Shown in pieces: positions 50,568-59,048 of a DNA stretch of 64,000 nt. The translations under genes and the position numbers were made by a program. The stretch is taken from positions 248,001-312,000 of the forward strand of contig NZ_BMZQ01000001.1 of the NCBI RefSeq assembly GCF_014652875.1, written 5' to 3'. The stretch comes from Tianweitania populi. Its GTDB lineage: Bacteria > Pseudomonadota > Alphaproteobacteria > Rhizobiales > Rhizobiaceae. The notes under the pieces are model-generated. The model had not been told where the DNA came from. It made no database searches and saw nothing but the letters and a program-made list of their open reading frames with translations. Each line of letters begins with the position of its first letter. The first letter of the stretch is position 1.

Positions 50568-51592
50568 GCGGCTACGAGAATATCGTCGAAGAGGCTGTGA
50601 AGCTCCTGCACATAGCCGTTGCGCCCGGACGGTGCGTTGGGGTCCGAGATCATCACCGTAACCAGATCGACCTGCGGCGCCACGAACAGCATCTGTCCGC
50701 CATAGCCCCAGGCATAGCGCACCGGCTGGCCGCCGACATCGCGCAGAAACCAGCCATAGCCGTATTGATGCCCGGTCCAGGGCGAAGCCGTCCGAGGCTG
50801 CCAGCTGAGATCGAGCCAACCTTGCGAAACGACGCGGGTGTCGCCAACCTTGCCGCCGTTGCGGATCATCTCGCCGAAGGCAAGCAGCGCGCGGGGCGAC
50901 AGAACCATCTCGTTACCGCCGAAGTAGATGCCCTGCGGGTCCTTCGACCAGGCGGGGATGGTGATGTCGAGCGGCTCGGCCAGCCATTCACGCGCGAGAG
51001 ACAGTGTGGATTTGCCGGTGACGCGGGTGAGGATGGCGGACAGCAGATGCGTGTTGCCAGTGGAATACAGCATCTTTCCGCCGGGCTGATCGACGAAGGG
51101 CTGTTCCAGCACATAGCGTACCCAATTGCGGCTTTGTACCCAGCGGCCGTAGTTCGGACCAGACGTGCGCTCGAGGCCGGCCTGCATCGACAGGAGGTTG
51201 CCGATGGTGACGTCGCGCAGACGCGGATCGGCGTCAGATGGTACAGCATTGCCCAGCAAGGGCACGATCTTCTGATCCGGACCTTCCAGCGCCTTTTTGT
51301 CGATGGCGATGCCGACAAGCACGGAGAGGATCGTCTTCGATGCAGACTTGATGTTCACGCCCTGCGTAAGCGGGCCGCCGCGAAGAACCTCCTCAATCAG
51401 CGGCTGGCCGCCTCGTGTGACGATCAGGGAGCGCAAAGCATCGAAGCCGTTGGCGCGATCGAGGATCGCAGCTTTCCACGCCATGTCCTGAGCTGCGGCG
51501 TTACGGATCAGGAGCGGTGCCAGTGCGGCCGAGCCGGCAGCAGCCAGAAACGTGCGACGGGAAAGTTTTGAAGGGGAGAGGTCTGGGTTCAT
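50444..51592 (-). CDS. Tat-exported serine hydrolase (beta-lactamase class C-like)
   Basis: A 382-aa protein of the penicillin-binding/class C beta-lactamase fold. The twin-arginine signal is clear (KLSRRTFLAAAGSAALAP). The active-site SxxK is SASKTILS, the second motif YSTGN, and the C-terminal region YGYGWFLRDVGGQ...YAWGYGGQMLFV holds the HxG-like strand in the form GYGGQ. Such proteins are usually esterases or D-amino-acid peptidases, not antibiotic-resistance enzymes. The conserved domain ends near LHSLFDDIL; the last 40 residues are low in similarity and lie in the overlap with the deacetylase gene. ATG 51592 starts the signal peptide. Confidence 0.88.
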   Translation of the reverse strand: MNPDLSPSKLSRRTFLAAAGSAALAPLLIRNAAAQDMAWKAAILDRANGFDALRSLIVTRGGQPLIEEVLRGGPLTQGVNIKSASKTILSVLVGIAIDKKALEGPDQKIVPLLGNAVPSDADPRLRDVTIGNLLSMQAGLERTSGPNYGRWVQSRNWVRYVLEQPFVDQPGGKMLYSTGNTHLLSAILTRVTGKSTLSLAREWLAEPLDITIPAWSKDPQGIYFGGNEMVLSPRALLAFGEMIRNGGKVGDTRVVSQGWLDLSWQPRTASPWTGHQYGYGWFLRDVGGQPVRYAWGYGGQMLFVAPQVDLVTVMISDPNAPSGRNGYVQELHSLFDDILVAAQKAAWATGVPVSSPSILSSLTNSALRAFNASNPAATPAPA

Positions 51593-51702
51593 GGCCCAGG
51601 AAATGGCCGGTAATCGGCGCCGGAACAGGGCGGCAGGATCACAACGCCGCCCGCCGCGATCACGATGAGCGGAGCACCGGTCATCGTGATCGTGCATAGC
51701 AA

Positions 51703-52113
51703 TCAGAGATCGATCGACTGATCGGTCTGGTTGTTGACTGCTTCGATGCGGACCTTCTTTGGGTAGAATGCGGCATGGCCGGCGATTTCGGCCACGCCGG
51801 CGAAGGGCGTCTCATACGCCCACACCACATCATCCATGCCTTCGCCATTGGCCGACACGCTCCAATGCGAGGCATCGCCCTTGTGGGGGCAATGCGTCAC
51901 GGTCGGCGACTTTCGCAAGAAGTCGAAGTAAACGTCCTTGAACGGAATATAGAAGACGGGATCGTGGTCTTCCTCGCGAAGAAGAAGCGCTTCCTTCGAG
52001 GAGCCGATGATCACGTCCGCAAAGGTTGCGGTCACGACGCCGTCGAACGGCTCGACTGTGATGCCGCCCGTGGCCGGCTGCTTGTTTGCGGTTGAAGCGT
52101 CGAAGCTGTCCAT
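51703..52113 (-). CDS. DUF427 domain protein
   Basis: A 136-aa cytoplasmic protein of the DUF427 family (VYFDFLRKSPTVTHCPHKGDASHWSV, VVWAYETPFAGVAEIAGHAAFYPKKV), a small beta-tent fold. Its function is not known; the strongly conserved Trp, Tyr and Cys-Pro-His-Lys-Gly form a pocket. The ATG at 52113 has GGGAGAG 6 bases upstream. It lies 110 bases upstream of the serine hydrolase gene on the same strand and about 110 bases downstream of an unknown 132-aa gene. Confidence 0.85.
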   Translation of the reverse strand: MDSFDASTANKQPATGGITVEPFDGVVTATFADVIIGSSKEALLLREEDHDPVFYIPFKDVYFDFLRKSPTVTHCPHKGDASHWSVSANGEGMDDVVWAYETPFAGVAEIAGHAAFYPKKVRIEAVNNQTDQSIDL

Positions 52114-52221
52114 GATCCGCTCTCCCTGTTCATTGCTGTGTGAGCGATGAACGCGAGCAAAGGCGGCGTGTTCCATCCGAGGCAGGCGAGCGGCTGTCGC
52201 AGGATCCCGGTGCATAGACGT

Positions 52222-52620
52222 TTAAAGAAGGATCGGCTCTTCTTCGCGCGCCGTGCTGACGGCAAAGGTATCAAGCACACCCGCCATGGAACAGGCGAGA
52301 TCAGCAACGGGATTGTGGCCGTCACTCGCATCTTCGACGCGCATGGTTTCGCCGTCTTGCTCAAGGATCACGAGCAACAGCTTGCGACCGCCTTCGTCGC
52401 CCGTCGGCATGGAAACGGCGGCAACCTCGCGCACATACTCTCCGGGGGCGGCGGGCAGGCGGAACAAAAGCTGACCGCCGAGGCTGGTCAAGGCCGCATC
52501 GACAGCCGCATCGAAGCCGAGGCCGGGAACGTCCTGAACCTGAAGCGCCAGTTCCAGCTCGATCGTTTCCAACGCATCGGAAAAGTCGAAGTCGTCCTGC
52601 AAAACTCGCTGCGCCTTCAT
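52222..52620 (-). CDS. Hypothetical protein, 132 aa
   Basis: A soluble acidic protein (pI clearly low by eye: many Asp and Glu) without signal peptide or membrane span. Sequence features are DDFDFSDALETIELELALQVQD, LTSLGGQLLFRLPAAPGEYVREVA and RKLLLVILEQDGETMRVEDASDGHNP. It reads as an alpha/beta protein. I do not recognise the family. It stands between a DUF427 gene and a 220-base gap that leads to the acyl-CoA synthetase gene; the start is ATG 52620. Confidence 0.6.
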   Translation of the reverse strand: MKAQRVLQDDFDFSDALETIELELALQVQDVPGLGFDAAVDAALTSLGGQLLFRLPAAPGEYVREVAAVSMPTGDEGGRKLLLVILEQDGETMRVEDASDGHNPVADLACSMAGVLDTFAVSTAREEEPILL

Positions 52621-52840
52621 CTTGGGTCTCCGCGCTTGCCTTCTGCGTGCCGCGGATGATCCTTGGCGGTTCGGATGTCACAAATAAGGCGCGTGCAGTG
52701 TCATGCGTCTTGCGCCGGCAGTGACATAAAAGAACGGGACATCGAAATGGAAGTTCCGTAACGGAGCCGTGTGCCAGCCAGGCGCTGGACATCCAGCCTG
52801 TTCATAGCTCTACTGGCGGCCTGACTACTGGGAGGTGACT

Positions 52841-54475
52841 ATGCTTGGTTTGATGCAGCAATGGCCGCTGCTATGCCACAAGATCCTTGATCACGCTGCG
52901 ATCCAGCATCCGCGTCGCGAGATCGTGTCGCGCTCGTCGGAAGGGCCGATTATCAGAACGACCTATGCCGACATTCATCTTCGCGCCCGCAAGATTTCGC
53001 AGCTGTTGGAACGGGAAGGCTGCAAGCCGGGTGACCGCATCGCCACGCTGGCCTGGAACACCGGCAACCACCTGGAAGCCTGGTACGGCATCATGGGCAT
53101 GGGCGGCGTTTATCACACGCTAAACCCGCGCCTGTTCCCCGATCAGATCGCCTGGATCATGAACCACGCGGAAGATCAGGCATTGTTCGTCGATACCGGC
53201 TTTCTTCCGCTGGTGGAAAAGATCGCGCCCGCCGTGCCGTCCCTGAAACGGATCGTGGTGCTGACCGACGCCGCCAACCTGCCGCAAACCAAGCTGCCAA
53301 ATGTCGTGGCCTACGAGGATTGGCTCGGTGGCGCCGACGGCGACTACACCTGGCATGACTGCAACGGCGACGAGAACACGGCTGCCGGCATGTGCTACAC
53401 GTCAGGCACCACCGGCGATCCCAAGGGCGTGCTCTACAGCCATCGCTCGAACGTCCTGCACGCCATGATGGCCGCCATGCCGGATTCAATGGGGCTCTCC
53501 TCGCGCGACACGATCCTGCCGGTCGTTCCGATGTTCCATGCCAATGCCTGGGGCCTCGGCCAAAGTGCACCGATGATCGGCGCCAAGCTGGTGATGCCGG
53601 GCGGCAAGATGGACGGGTCGTCGATCTACGAATTGTTGGATACTGAAAAAGTCACCTTCTCGGCGGCCGTGCCCACCGTCTGGCTGATGCTGCTCCAGCA
53701 TCTGGAGGAGACCGGCAAGAAATTGCCTTACCTGAAGAAGGTGGTGATCGGCGGCTCGGCTTGTCCGCGCGTGATCGTCAAGAAGTTCCAGGACAACTAC
53801 GGCGTGGAGGTCGTGCATGCCTGGGGCATGACCGAAATGTCGCCGCTGGGCTCGCTCTGCACGCTCAAGGCCGACTTCACCGAGTTGGACGGTGAGGCCA
53901 AGCTCGACATCCAGCAGACGCAGGGATTCGCGCCCTTCGGTGTCGAGATGAAGGTGACCGACGACGAAGACAAGCCGCGGCCTTGGGACGGCAAGACGTT
54001 CGGCCGGCTGAAGGTGCGCGGCCCCTCTGTGGCCAAGTCCTATTATGGTGGCGCGGGCTCCGAGCAGTTCGACGAGGACGGCTGGTTCGACACCGGCGAT
54101 GTCGCGCACATCAATCCCGACGGCTACATGCAGATCACCGATCGCGCCAAGGACGTCATCAAGTCCGGTGGCGAGTGGATTTCCACGATTGACCTCGAAA
54201 ATCTCGCCGTGGCGCATCCCGATGTCGCGGAAGCGGCGGTGATCGGCATCGCGCATCCGCGCTGGGACGAGCGGCCGCTGCTCGTCGTGGTCAAGAAGCC
54301 CGGCAAGGAGCCGACGCGCGATGACCTCCTGTCTTTTATGGATGGCAAGGTCGCGAAATGGTGGCTGCCGGATGACGTGACCTTTGTTGATGAAATTCCT
54401 CACACCGCAACCGGCAAGATCCAGAAGATCACGCTCCGCGAGCGGTTCAAGGATTATCGTTTGCCGACGGCCTGA
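52841..54475 (+). CDS. Long-chain fatty acid-CoA ligase family protein
   Basis: A 544-aa adenylate-forming enzyme of the FadD/AlkK type. It activates medium- or long-chain fatty acids to CoA thioesters. Motifs: phosphate loop [33 protein letters not shown], the hinge [36 protein letters not shown] and C-terminal [16 protein letters not shown] glance at length and the GAGSEQF insertion fits the AlkK group acting on medium-chain acids, which is only a tendency. ATG 52841 has GGGAGGTGA 5 bases upstream. It is followed after 8 bases by a DUF1499 gene, a likely operon. Confidence 0.9.
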   Translation: MLGLMQQWPLLCHKILDHAAIQHPRREIVSRSSEGPIIRTTYADIHLRARKISQLLEREGCKPGDRIATLAWNTGNHLEAWYGIMGMGGVYHTLNPRLFPDQIAWIMNHAEDQALFVDTGFLPLVEKIAPAVPSLKRIVVLTDAANLPQTKLPNVVAYEDWLGGADGDYTWHDCNGDENTAAGMCYTSGTTGDPKGVLYSHRSNVLHAMMAAMPDSMGLSSRDTILPVVPMFHANAWGLGQSAPMIGAKLVMPGGKMDGSSIYELLDTEKVTFSAAVPTVWLMLLQHLEETGKKLPYLKKVVIGGSACPRVIVKKFQDNYGVEVVHAWGMTEMSPLGSLCTLKADFTELDGEAKLDIQQTQGFAPFGVEMKVTDDEDKPRPWDGKTFGRLKVRGPSVAKSYYGGAGSEQFDEDGWFDTGDVAHINPDGYMQITDRAKDVIKSGGEWISTIDLENLAVAHPDVAEAAVIGIAHPRWDERPLLVVVKKPGKEPTRDDLLSFMDGKVAKWWLPDDVTFVDEIPHTATGKIQKITLRERFKDYRLPTA

Positions 54476-54483
54476 GCTCCTGC

Positions 54484-55272
54484 ATGGTTGCCCTCTATCC
54501 CGAGCGACAATCACGAGCGGCGCGCTGGTCGCGCCGCAGCGCGATCTTTGCCGTCATCCTATTCGTTGTGGCCGCGGTGACCCATCGCTTGGGCCGGCTC
54601 GATTCAGAAACCTTCCTGATGACACTCGGCGTAGTGGCAGCCCTGATCGTGCTGTCGCTCTGCGCCTTTCTTCTTGCCTTTCATCGCATGTGGACGCGTG
54701 GCGACAAGGTCGGCACCAACCTCGTCGTGGCCGGCTTCTTCCTGATCGTCGCGCTGATCCCGGTCGGCTTCCTGGCCTATCGCGGGCTGACGACGCCGAT
54801 GTTGCACGACATCACCACCGATACGGAAAGCCGGCCGCTGCTGAGCCAAGTGCCAAATCCGACATCCGCGATGAACAGACCGCGCGCCATGACCGAAGGG
54901 GAGGCCGAAGAACAGCTTGCCGCCTATCCCACCGTGATCGGCCATTCCTATACGCTGCCGCCCGAGCGCATTCGTCAGATCATCGTGACGCTGGTGGAGG
55001 ATCGCGGCTGGCAAATCGTGCGCGCTTTTCCTGAGGTGAGCGGACCTTCCGCAACGATCAACGTGGTGGCCGGCTCGTTGCTGCTCGGCTTTCCGTGCGA
55101 TGTGGCGATCCGCGTTACTGACGAGGAAACGATGGCTTACGTCGATATGCGTTCGGCCTCGCGCTATGGCGGACATGACTTCGGCGACAACGCCCTGCGC
55201 ATCGAGCAATTCTTCGACGATCTCGATGCCACGGTTCTGGCCGACGCAGCGATGCCGCAAGTCAGCCAGTAA
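54484..55272 (+). CDS. DUF1499 membrane protein
   Basis: A 262-aa protein with three hydrophobic helices in the first 105 residues (about 19-35, 46-66, 79-98) and a soluble C-terminal DUF1499 domain: YPTVIGHSYTLPPERIRQIIVTLVEDRGWQIV...DVAIRVTDEETMAYVDMRSASRYGGHDFGDNALRIEQFFDDLD. The domain occurs widely in proteobacteria, plants and algae; its function is not known. It probably faces the periplasm or cytosolic membrane surface. It starts 8 bases after the acyl-CoA ligase stop and converges with the MBL hydrolase gene after 7 bases. Confidence 0.85.
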   Translation: MVALYPERQSRAARWSRRSAIFAVILFVVAAVTHRLGRLDSETFLMTLGVVAALIVLSLCAFLLAFHRMWTRGDKVGTNLVVAGFFLIVALIPVGFLAYRGLTTPMLHDITTDTESRPLLSQVPNPTSAMNRPRAMTEGEAEEQLAAYPTVIGHSYTLPPERIRQIIVTLVEDRGWQIVRAFPEVSGPSATINVVAGSLLLGFPCDVAIRVTDEETMAYVDMRSASRYGGHDFGDNALRIEQFFDDLDATVLADAAMPQVSQ

Positions 55273-55279
55273 GCGGACT

Positions 55280-56185
55280 TCAGGCTGGCCGGTAATACGC
55301 GTCGAGCGCCAGATCAGGTTCGGCCTCCAGCAATCCGCGCGCGACCAGATCCTCGACATGCGCGTAAACCGACAAAGCGGCCGCTCCATGCAAGCGCGGA
55401 TCGGTGTCGCGATAGATGGCGGCCACCACCTCTTGAATGGTGCGGTCGCCGGCCGCAAAGCGTTCCACGATTGCCCGCTCACGCATCTTGCGATGCGCCT
55501 TTAGCCCGCGCACGAAGCGAAGCGGGTTTTCAACATTGCCGCCGTGGCCCGGCAGATAAAGGCGGTCGTCACGCTGCAGCAGCCGGTCGAGCGAGGCCAT
55601 GAAATCCGACATCGACCCGTCCGGCGGTGCAACGACAGTCGTCGCGAAGGCCATCACGTGATCGGCTGAAAACAATAGCCCGGTGCCTTCCAAGGCAAAC
55701 GCAGTGTGGTTGGCGCAATGACCCGGCGTGTAGATCGCGCGGATCGCGAAGCCATCGCCTTCTACCAGTTCGTCATCGGCCAAGGCACGATCCGGCGCAA
55801 AGGCATAATCAGAGCTTTCAGCGAACGGGTTGACCTCGCCGTCGCGCAATGGGCGGGCGGCACGATGCGGCCCTTGTGCCAGAACTTCGGCACCCGTTGC
55901 AGCCTTCAGGGCAGGGGTGAGCGGCGAATGATCGCGATGCGTGTGGCTGACGAAGATGTGCGATACAGGCCGGCTATCGATTGCCTGCAGCAGGGCGCCG
56001 AGATGGGCCGGATCGTCCGGGCCGGGATCGATCACGGCCAGGGTTTCGGTGCCGACGATATAGCTGTTGGTGCCGTGAAAGGTGTAGGGGCTCGGATTGT
56101 TGGCGGTGACGCGCAACACTTTCGGCGCCATCGCGATGGCCTCACCCGCTTTGCCATCAAAGGCCATGCTCAATTCCAGTGACAT
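55280..56185 (-). CDS. MBL fold metallo-hydrolase
   Basis: A 301-aa metallo-beta-lactamase-fold hydrolase. The zinc motif is FVSHTHRDHSPL (HxHxDH), with later ligands in IYTPGHCANHTAF, LLFSADHVMAF and LPGHGG. A helical C-terminal domain (RKMRERAIVERFAAGDRTIQEVVAAIYRDTDPRLHGAAALSVYAHVEDLVARGLL) resembles the winged-helix tail of LACTB2-like enzymes, which act on RNA or thioesters; the substrate here is unknown. Two in-frame starts lie within 7 codons; ATG 56185 is used. It is divergent from bioY. Confidence 0.9.
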   Translation of the reverse strand: MSLELSMAFDGKAGEAIAMAPKVLRVTANNPSPYTFHGTNSYIVGTETLAVIDPGPDDPAHLGALLQAIDSRPVSHIFVSHTHRDHSPLTPALKAATGAEVLAQGPHRAARPLRDGEVNPFAESSDYAFAPDRALADDELVEGDGFAIRAIYTPGHCANHTAFALEGTGLLFSADHVMAFATTVVAPPDGSMSDFMASLDRLLQRDDRLYLPGHGGNVENPLRFVRGLKAHRKMRERAIVERFAAGDRTIQEVVAAIYRDTDPRLHGAAALSVYAHVEDLVARGLLEAEPDLALDAYYRPA

Positions 56186-56291
56186 CCGCAGACCTAACAA
56201 GTGTCCAAAGGCGGTTGCCGCTTAGCATGGAAGCCAATATACCGAAAGACGAGCCGGCCTTGGGGGCCGGGAACCGTTTCGGGGAGTGGAT

Positions 56292-56876
56292 ATGGCCACG
56301 GCATCGCTAGCAAAACCCTTCATTTCCGGCCTTTTGCCGGAGGATCGCACCGCGCGCTTGGCGATGCAGGTCGGCCTTGCCATTGTCGGCACGCTGTTTC
56401 TGACGCTGACGGCTAAGACCAAGGTGTTCCTCGGTCCGGTCGACATCAGCTTGGGCACGCTCGGCATCTTCCTGATTGCTGCCCTGTTCGGCAGCCGTCT
56501 CGGCCTCGCCACCATCCTTCTCTACATGGCGGAAGGCGCTGCCGGCCTGCCGGTGTTCCAGTCGAGCCCGGAAAAGGGCGTCGGCCTCCTTTACATGATG
56601 GGCACGACCGGCGGCTATCTGGCCGGTTATGTCGTCGCAGCTACCGTTGTCGGCTTGGCTGCCGATCGCGGCTGGGACCGCAATCCCTTCAAGATCGGCG
56701 CGGCCATGGTTGCCGGCGAGATCGCGATCATGGGTCTTGGCTTCGCTTGGCTGGCGATGCTGATCGGCTCGGAAACGGCCTTCACCGCTGGCGTCGTGCC
56801 GTTCCTGCTCGCCGACGCGATCAAGGTTGCGCTTGCAGCCTCGCTCGTTGCCGCGATCCGCGCGTTGCGCGCCTAA
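56292..56876 (+). CDS. bioY: Biotin transporter BioY
   Basis: A 194-aa membrane protein, the substrate-binding S component of an energy-coupling-factor biotin transporter; six helices are visible. Marks of BioY: LTLTAKTKVFLGPVDISLGTLGIFLIAALFGSRLGLATILLYMAEGAAGLPVF with the conserved GAxGLPVF, and TGGYLAGYVVAA. bioM/bioN (ATPase and T component) are not beside it, so it may work alone or with shared modules elsewhere. ATG 56292 has GGGGAG 5 bases upstream. No BioR-like box was found in the 100 bases before it. A strong terminator follows. Confidence 0.92.
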   Translation: MATASLAKPFISGLLPEDRTARLAMQVGLAIVGTLFLTLTAKTKVFLGPVDISLGTLGIFLIAALFGSRLGLATILLYMAEGAAGLPVFQSSPEKGVGLLYMMGTTGGYLAGYVVAATVVGLAADRGWDRNPFKIGAAMVAGEIAIMGLGFAWLAMLIGSETAFTAGVVPFLLADAIKVALAASLVAAIRALRA

Positions 56877-56897
56877 GCGTTCAAAACTGACGTTCGC

Positions 56898-56927
56898 AAA
56901 AAGGCGGGGCTTCGGTCCCGCCTTTTT
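56898..56927 (+). terminator. Intrinsic terminator after bioY
   Basis: AAAAAGGCGGG...CCCGCCTTTTT: a GC stem extended by A-T pairs, with T5 after it, 21 bases beyond the bioY stop. Because of the A tract on the left it can act in both directions, but no minus-strand gene needs it here. Confidence 0.8.
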
Positions 56928-56956
56928 CTTTGCAACCCCACCTTTTTCTTTGCAAC
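56921..56956. repeat. Tandem copy of the terminator tail
   Basis: CCTTTTTCTTTGCAAC occurs exactly at 56921-56936 and again at 56941-56956, with only CCCA between. The second copy begins like the end of the terminator stem, so the U-tract region appears to have been duplicated. Confidence 0.7.
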
Positions 56957-57046
56957 AGAGTGACGCAACAGGTGATTTGCCGAATCTCAAGCGGCGGCTC
57001 TATCAACCGCGTTGTTTCAGACTGACCTTGGGGCACGCGGACGACC

Positions 57047-58186
57047 ATGACAAATCCAACCATTCCCTTCATCGATCTCGCCACCCAGCAGAAGCGCATC
57101 CGCGACAAGGTCGATGCGGCAGTCACCAAGGTTCTGGATCATGGCCAGTATATTCTCGGGCCGGAAGTCGCGCAGCTTGAGAAGGAAATGGCCGCATTCT
57201 CCGGCGTGAAGCACGCGATTGCCTGTTCCAACGGCACCGACGCGCTCACTTTGTGCCTGATGGCCAAGAATGTCGGTCCTGGCGATGTCGTCGTCTGCCC
57301 GAGCTTCACCTTCGCCTCGACGGCCGAAGTTGTCGCCCAGCTGCATGCGACGCCGCTATTCGTCGACATCGACGAAGACAGCTACAACCTCGATCCGGAA
57401 AAGCTGAAGGCCGCTTTGAGCGAAGCCAAGGCCGCCGGTCACAACGTCGTCGGCGTCATTTCGGTCGATCTGTTCGGCCAGCCTGCGGACTATGATGCCA
57501 TCGAGGCGATCGTGCACGCCGCCGGCCTGTGGCTGCTGTGCGATGCTGCGCAAGGTTATGGCGGCGTTTACAAGGGCCGCAAGGTCGGCACGATCGGCGA
57601 CTTCACCACCACCAGCTTCTTCCCGGCCAAGCCGCTCGGCTGCTACGGCGACGGCGGCGCGATCTACACCAATGACGATGAGACAGCCGATCTGCTGCGC
57701 TCGCTCCTGTTCCACGGCAAAGGCTCGGATCGCTACGACAATGTCCGCATCGGCATGAATGGCCGTCTCGACACGATCCAGGCTGCGGTTCTGATCGAGA
57801 AGCTGGCGATCTTCCCCGAAGAAATCGTATCGCGTAATGAAGTGGCGGATCGCTACAACAACGGCCTGTCAAACGTCGTGAAGGTGCCGCGGATCGCTGA
57901 AGGCTCGACCTCGGTCTGGGCGCAATATGTCGTGCGCGCACCCGGCAAAGATCGGCAGAAGATCCTGAGCTATCTCAGTTCCAGGGGCGTGCCGACCGCT
58001 GTGTACTACCCCAAGCCGCTGCACCAGCAGACCGCTTACAAGGACTATCCGCAGGCTTCGGCCGGTTTGCCGGTGAGCGAAACCGTGGCGCAGGACGTGT
58101 TTGCCTTGCCGATGCACCCCTATCTGGATGAGGAAACGCAGCGCTACATCATCGAACAGGTCACCGAGGCCGTACGCCTCGCCTGA
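57047..58186 (+). CDS. DegT/DnrJ/EryC1/StrS aminotransferase
   Basis: A 379-aa PLP-dependent aminotransferase of the family that makes amino sugars. Motifs: SNGTDALTLCLMAKNVGPGDVVVCPSFTF (cofactor phosphate site), CDAAQGYGGVYKGR and the Schiff-base Lys in TSFFPAKPLGCYGDGGAI. Relatives include WbpE/WlbC, which convert UDP-3-keto-sugars to 3-amino sugars for surface polysaccharides. No other sugar-nucleotide gene is beside it, so the substrate is open. The N-terminus (PFIDLATQQKRIRDKVDAAVTKVLDHGQYILGPEV) is standard. It stands alone between the bioY terminator and tRNA-Gln. Confidence 0.9.
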   Translation: MTNPTIPFIDLATQQKRIRDKVDAAVTKVLDHGQYILGPEVAQLEKEMAAFSGVKHAIACSNGTDALTLCLMAKNVGPGDVVVCPSFTFASTAEVVAQLHATPLFVDIDEDSYNLDPEKLKAALSEAKAAGHNVVGVISVDLFGQPADYDAIEAIVHAAGLWLLCDAAQGYGGVYKGRKVGTIGDFTTTSFFPAKPLGCYGDGGAIYTNDDETADLLRSLLFHGKGSDRYDNVRIGMNGRLDTIQAAVLIEKLAIFPEEIVSRNEVADRYNNGLSNVVKVPRIAEGSTSVWAQYVVRAPGKDRQKILSYLSSRGVPTAVYYPKPLHQQTAYKDYPQASAGLPVSETVAQDVFALPMHPYLDEETQRYIIEQVTEAVRLA

Positions 58187-58212
58187 TTTGTGAGTTCTTG
58201 GGTCAATCCCGA

Positions 58213-58241
58213 TTGATCGATGGGATCGCTGCGTGTATAGG
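58213..58241 (+). promoter_or_regulatory. Promoter of tRNA-Gln
   Basis: TTGATC (58213-58218), a 17-base spacer and TATAGG (58236-58241) form a good sigma70 promoter. The predicted start near 58248 lies about 40 bases before the tRNA 5' end, a usual leader length. Confidence 0.55.
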
Positions 58242-58288
58242 CCGGCGATCCTTTTCACGACCGATGATCCATTCTCGGTTGGTGATGG

Positions 58289-58363
58289 TGGGGCGTAGCC
58301 AAGCGGTAAGGCAACGGTTTTTGGTACCGTCATTCCCTGGTTCGAATCCAGGCGCCCCAGCCA
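58289..58363 (+). tRNA. tRNA-Gln, anticodon TTG
   Basis: A complete cloverleaf: acceptor TGGGGCG pairs with CGCCCCA, D arm GCC/GGC, anticodon stem ACGGT/ACCGT around the loop TTTTGGT (anticodon TTG, reads CAA and CAG), T arm CCTGG-TTCGAAT-CCAGG, discriminator G and an encoded CCA. It is not near any integrase or phage gene. Confidence 0.97.
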
Positions 58364-58492
58364 TACGCTTGAAGAAGTATTTCCAAGTCCTAATAGATCG
58401 GACCGTCTGATTTGTTTCCGAGCTGAGGAAACTTTATTCCTTGTCGCGGCTTGTAGTCTTGAAAGTCCAAATGAGTCTGGGAAGGAACTGAT

Positions 58493-58852
58493 ATGGCCTA
58501 CAAGAAGATCGCACTCGCCGGCATGGTCGCGCTGATGATGGCTAGCGGCAGTGTCGGCGCCGCATGGGCGCAGGATTCGAGCGGGAATAATTCCGGCGGC
58601 TCGGGCAGCAACGACAATGACTCTGGCGGCACTGGTGCAGGCGGTGCCGGAGGCTCAGGCGGGGGCGCGGGTGGTGCAGGTGGCCAAGGTGGAGGCACAG
58701 ACTCCGCTGGCGGCAACGCAAACGGTTCGAACCAGTCCGGCTCCAGCGCTGGTGGCACCAATGATAGCTCGGCCGAAAGCAATTCTGGCGGTAAGACCGA
58801 ATGCCCTGCAGGCTCGCCTGCAACCGCGACCAAGGCTAACGGCTGCAAGTAA
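58493..58852 (+). CDS. Exported Gly/Ser/Asn-rich low-complexity protein, 119 aa
   Basis: The first 27 residues are a clean signal peptide (MAYKKIALAGMVALMMASGS then VGAAWAQ). The mature part is almost wholly Gly, Ser, Asn, Ala and Asp, with GGAGGSGGGAGGAGG-like runs, and ends in a short less biased tail TECPAGSPATATKANGCK holding two Cys that could form a loop. It has no transmembrane span. GGAAGGAA lies 6-13 bases before the ATG and a strong terminator follows, so it is a single-gene transcript. No family is recognised; a flexible secreted or surface protein is likely. Its composition is unlike the rest of the window. Confidence 0.8.
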   Translation: MAYKKIALAGMVALMMASGSVGAAWAQDSSGNNSGGSGSNDNDSGGTGAGGAGGSGGGAGGAGGQGGGTDSAGGNANGSNQSGSSAGGTNDSSAESNSGGKTECPAGSPATATKANGCK

Positions 58853-58877
58853 GTCGTCGAATTTGACCATCAAGGAA

Positions 58878-58905
58878 GCCACTGCCTCACGGCGGTGGCT
58901 TTTTT
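58878..58905 (+). terminator. Intrinsic terminator after the Gly/Ser-rich gene
   Basis: GCCACTGCC-TCAC-GGCGGTGGC is a nine-pair stem with one G-T, followed by TTTTTT, 25 bases after the stop. Confidence 0.85.
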
Positions 58906-59048
58906 GTTGGATGAAAGCGTCGAAACGCTTCTGACGGTAGATACGTTCTACGAGAACCGCAAATCTTAGATCGGCATTTCTTGAGAGCTTAGTTCGGGAA
59001 GGCGTATGCAGAACAAAATTCTTCTGTCTGCCAGGCGTACCCCAAGCA

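Noticed and set aside
56186-56291. Search for a BioR operator or biotin-related element before bioY
   Set aside because: No TTATCTATAA-like palindrome was found; only unrelated A/T steps.
58906-59048. Possible riboswitch or leader before cysD
   Set aside because: Only a short 5-bp stem (AGCGT/ACGCT) and no conserved aptamer pattern such as a SAM motif were seen.
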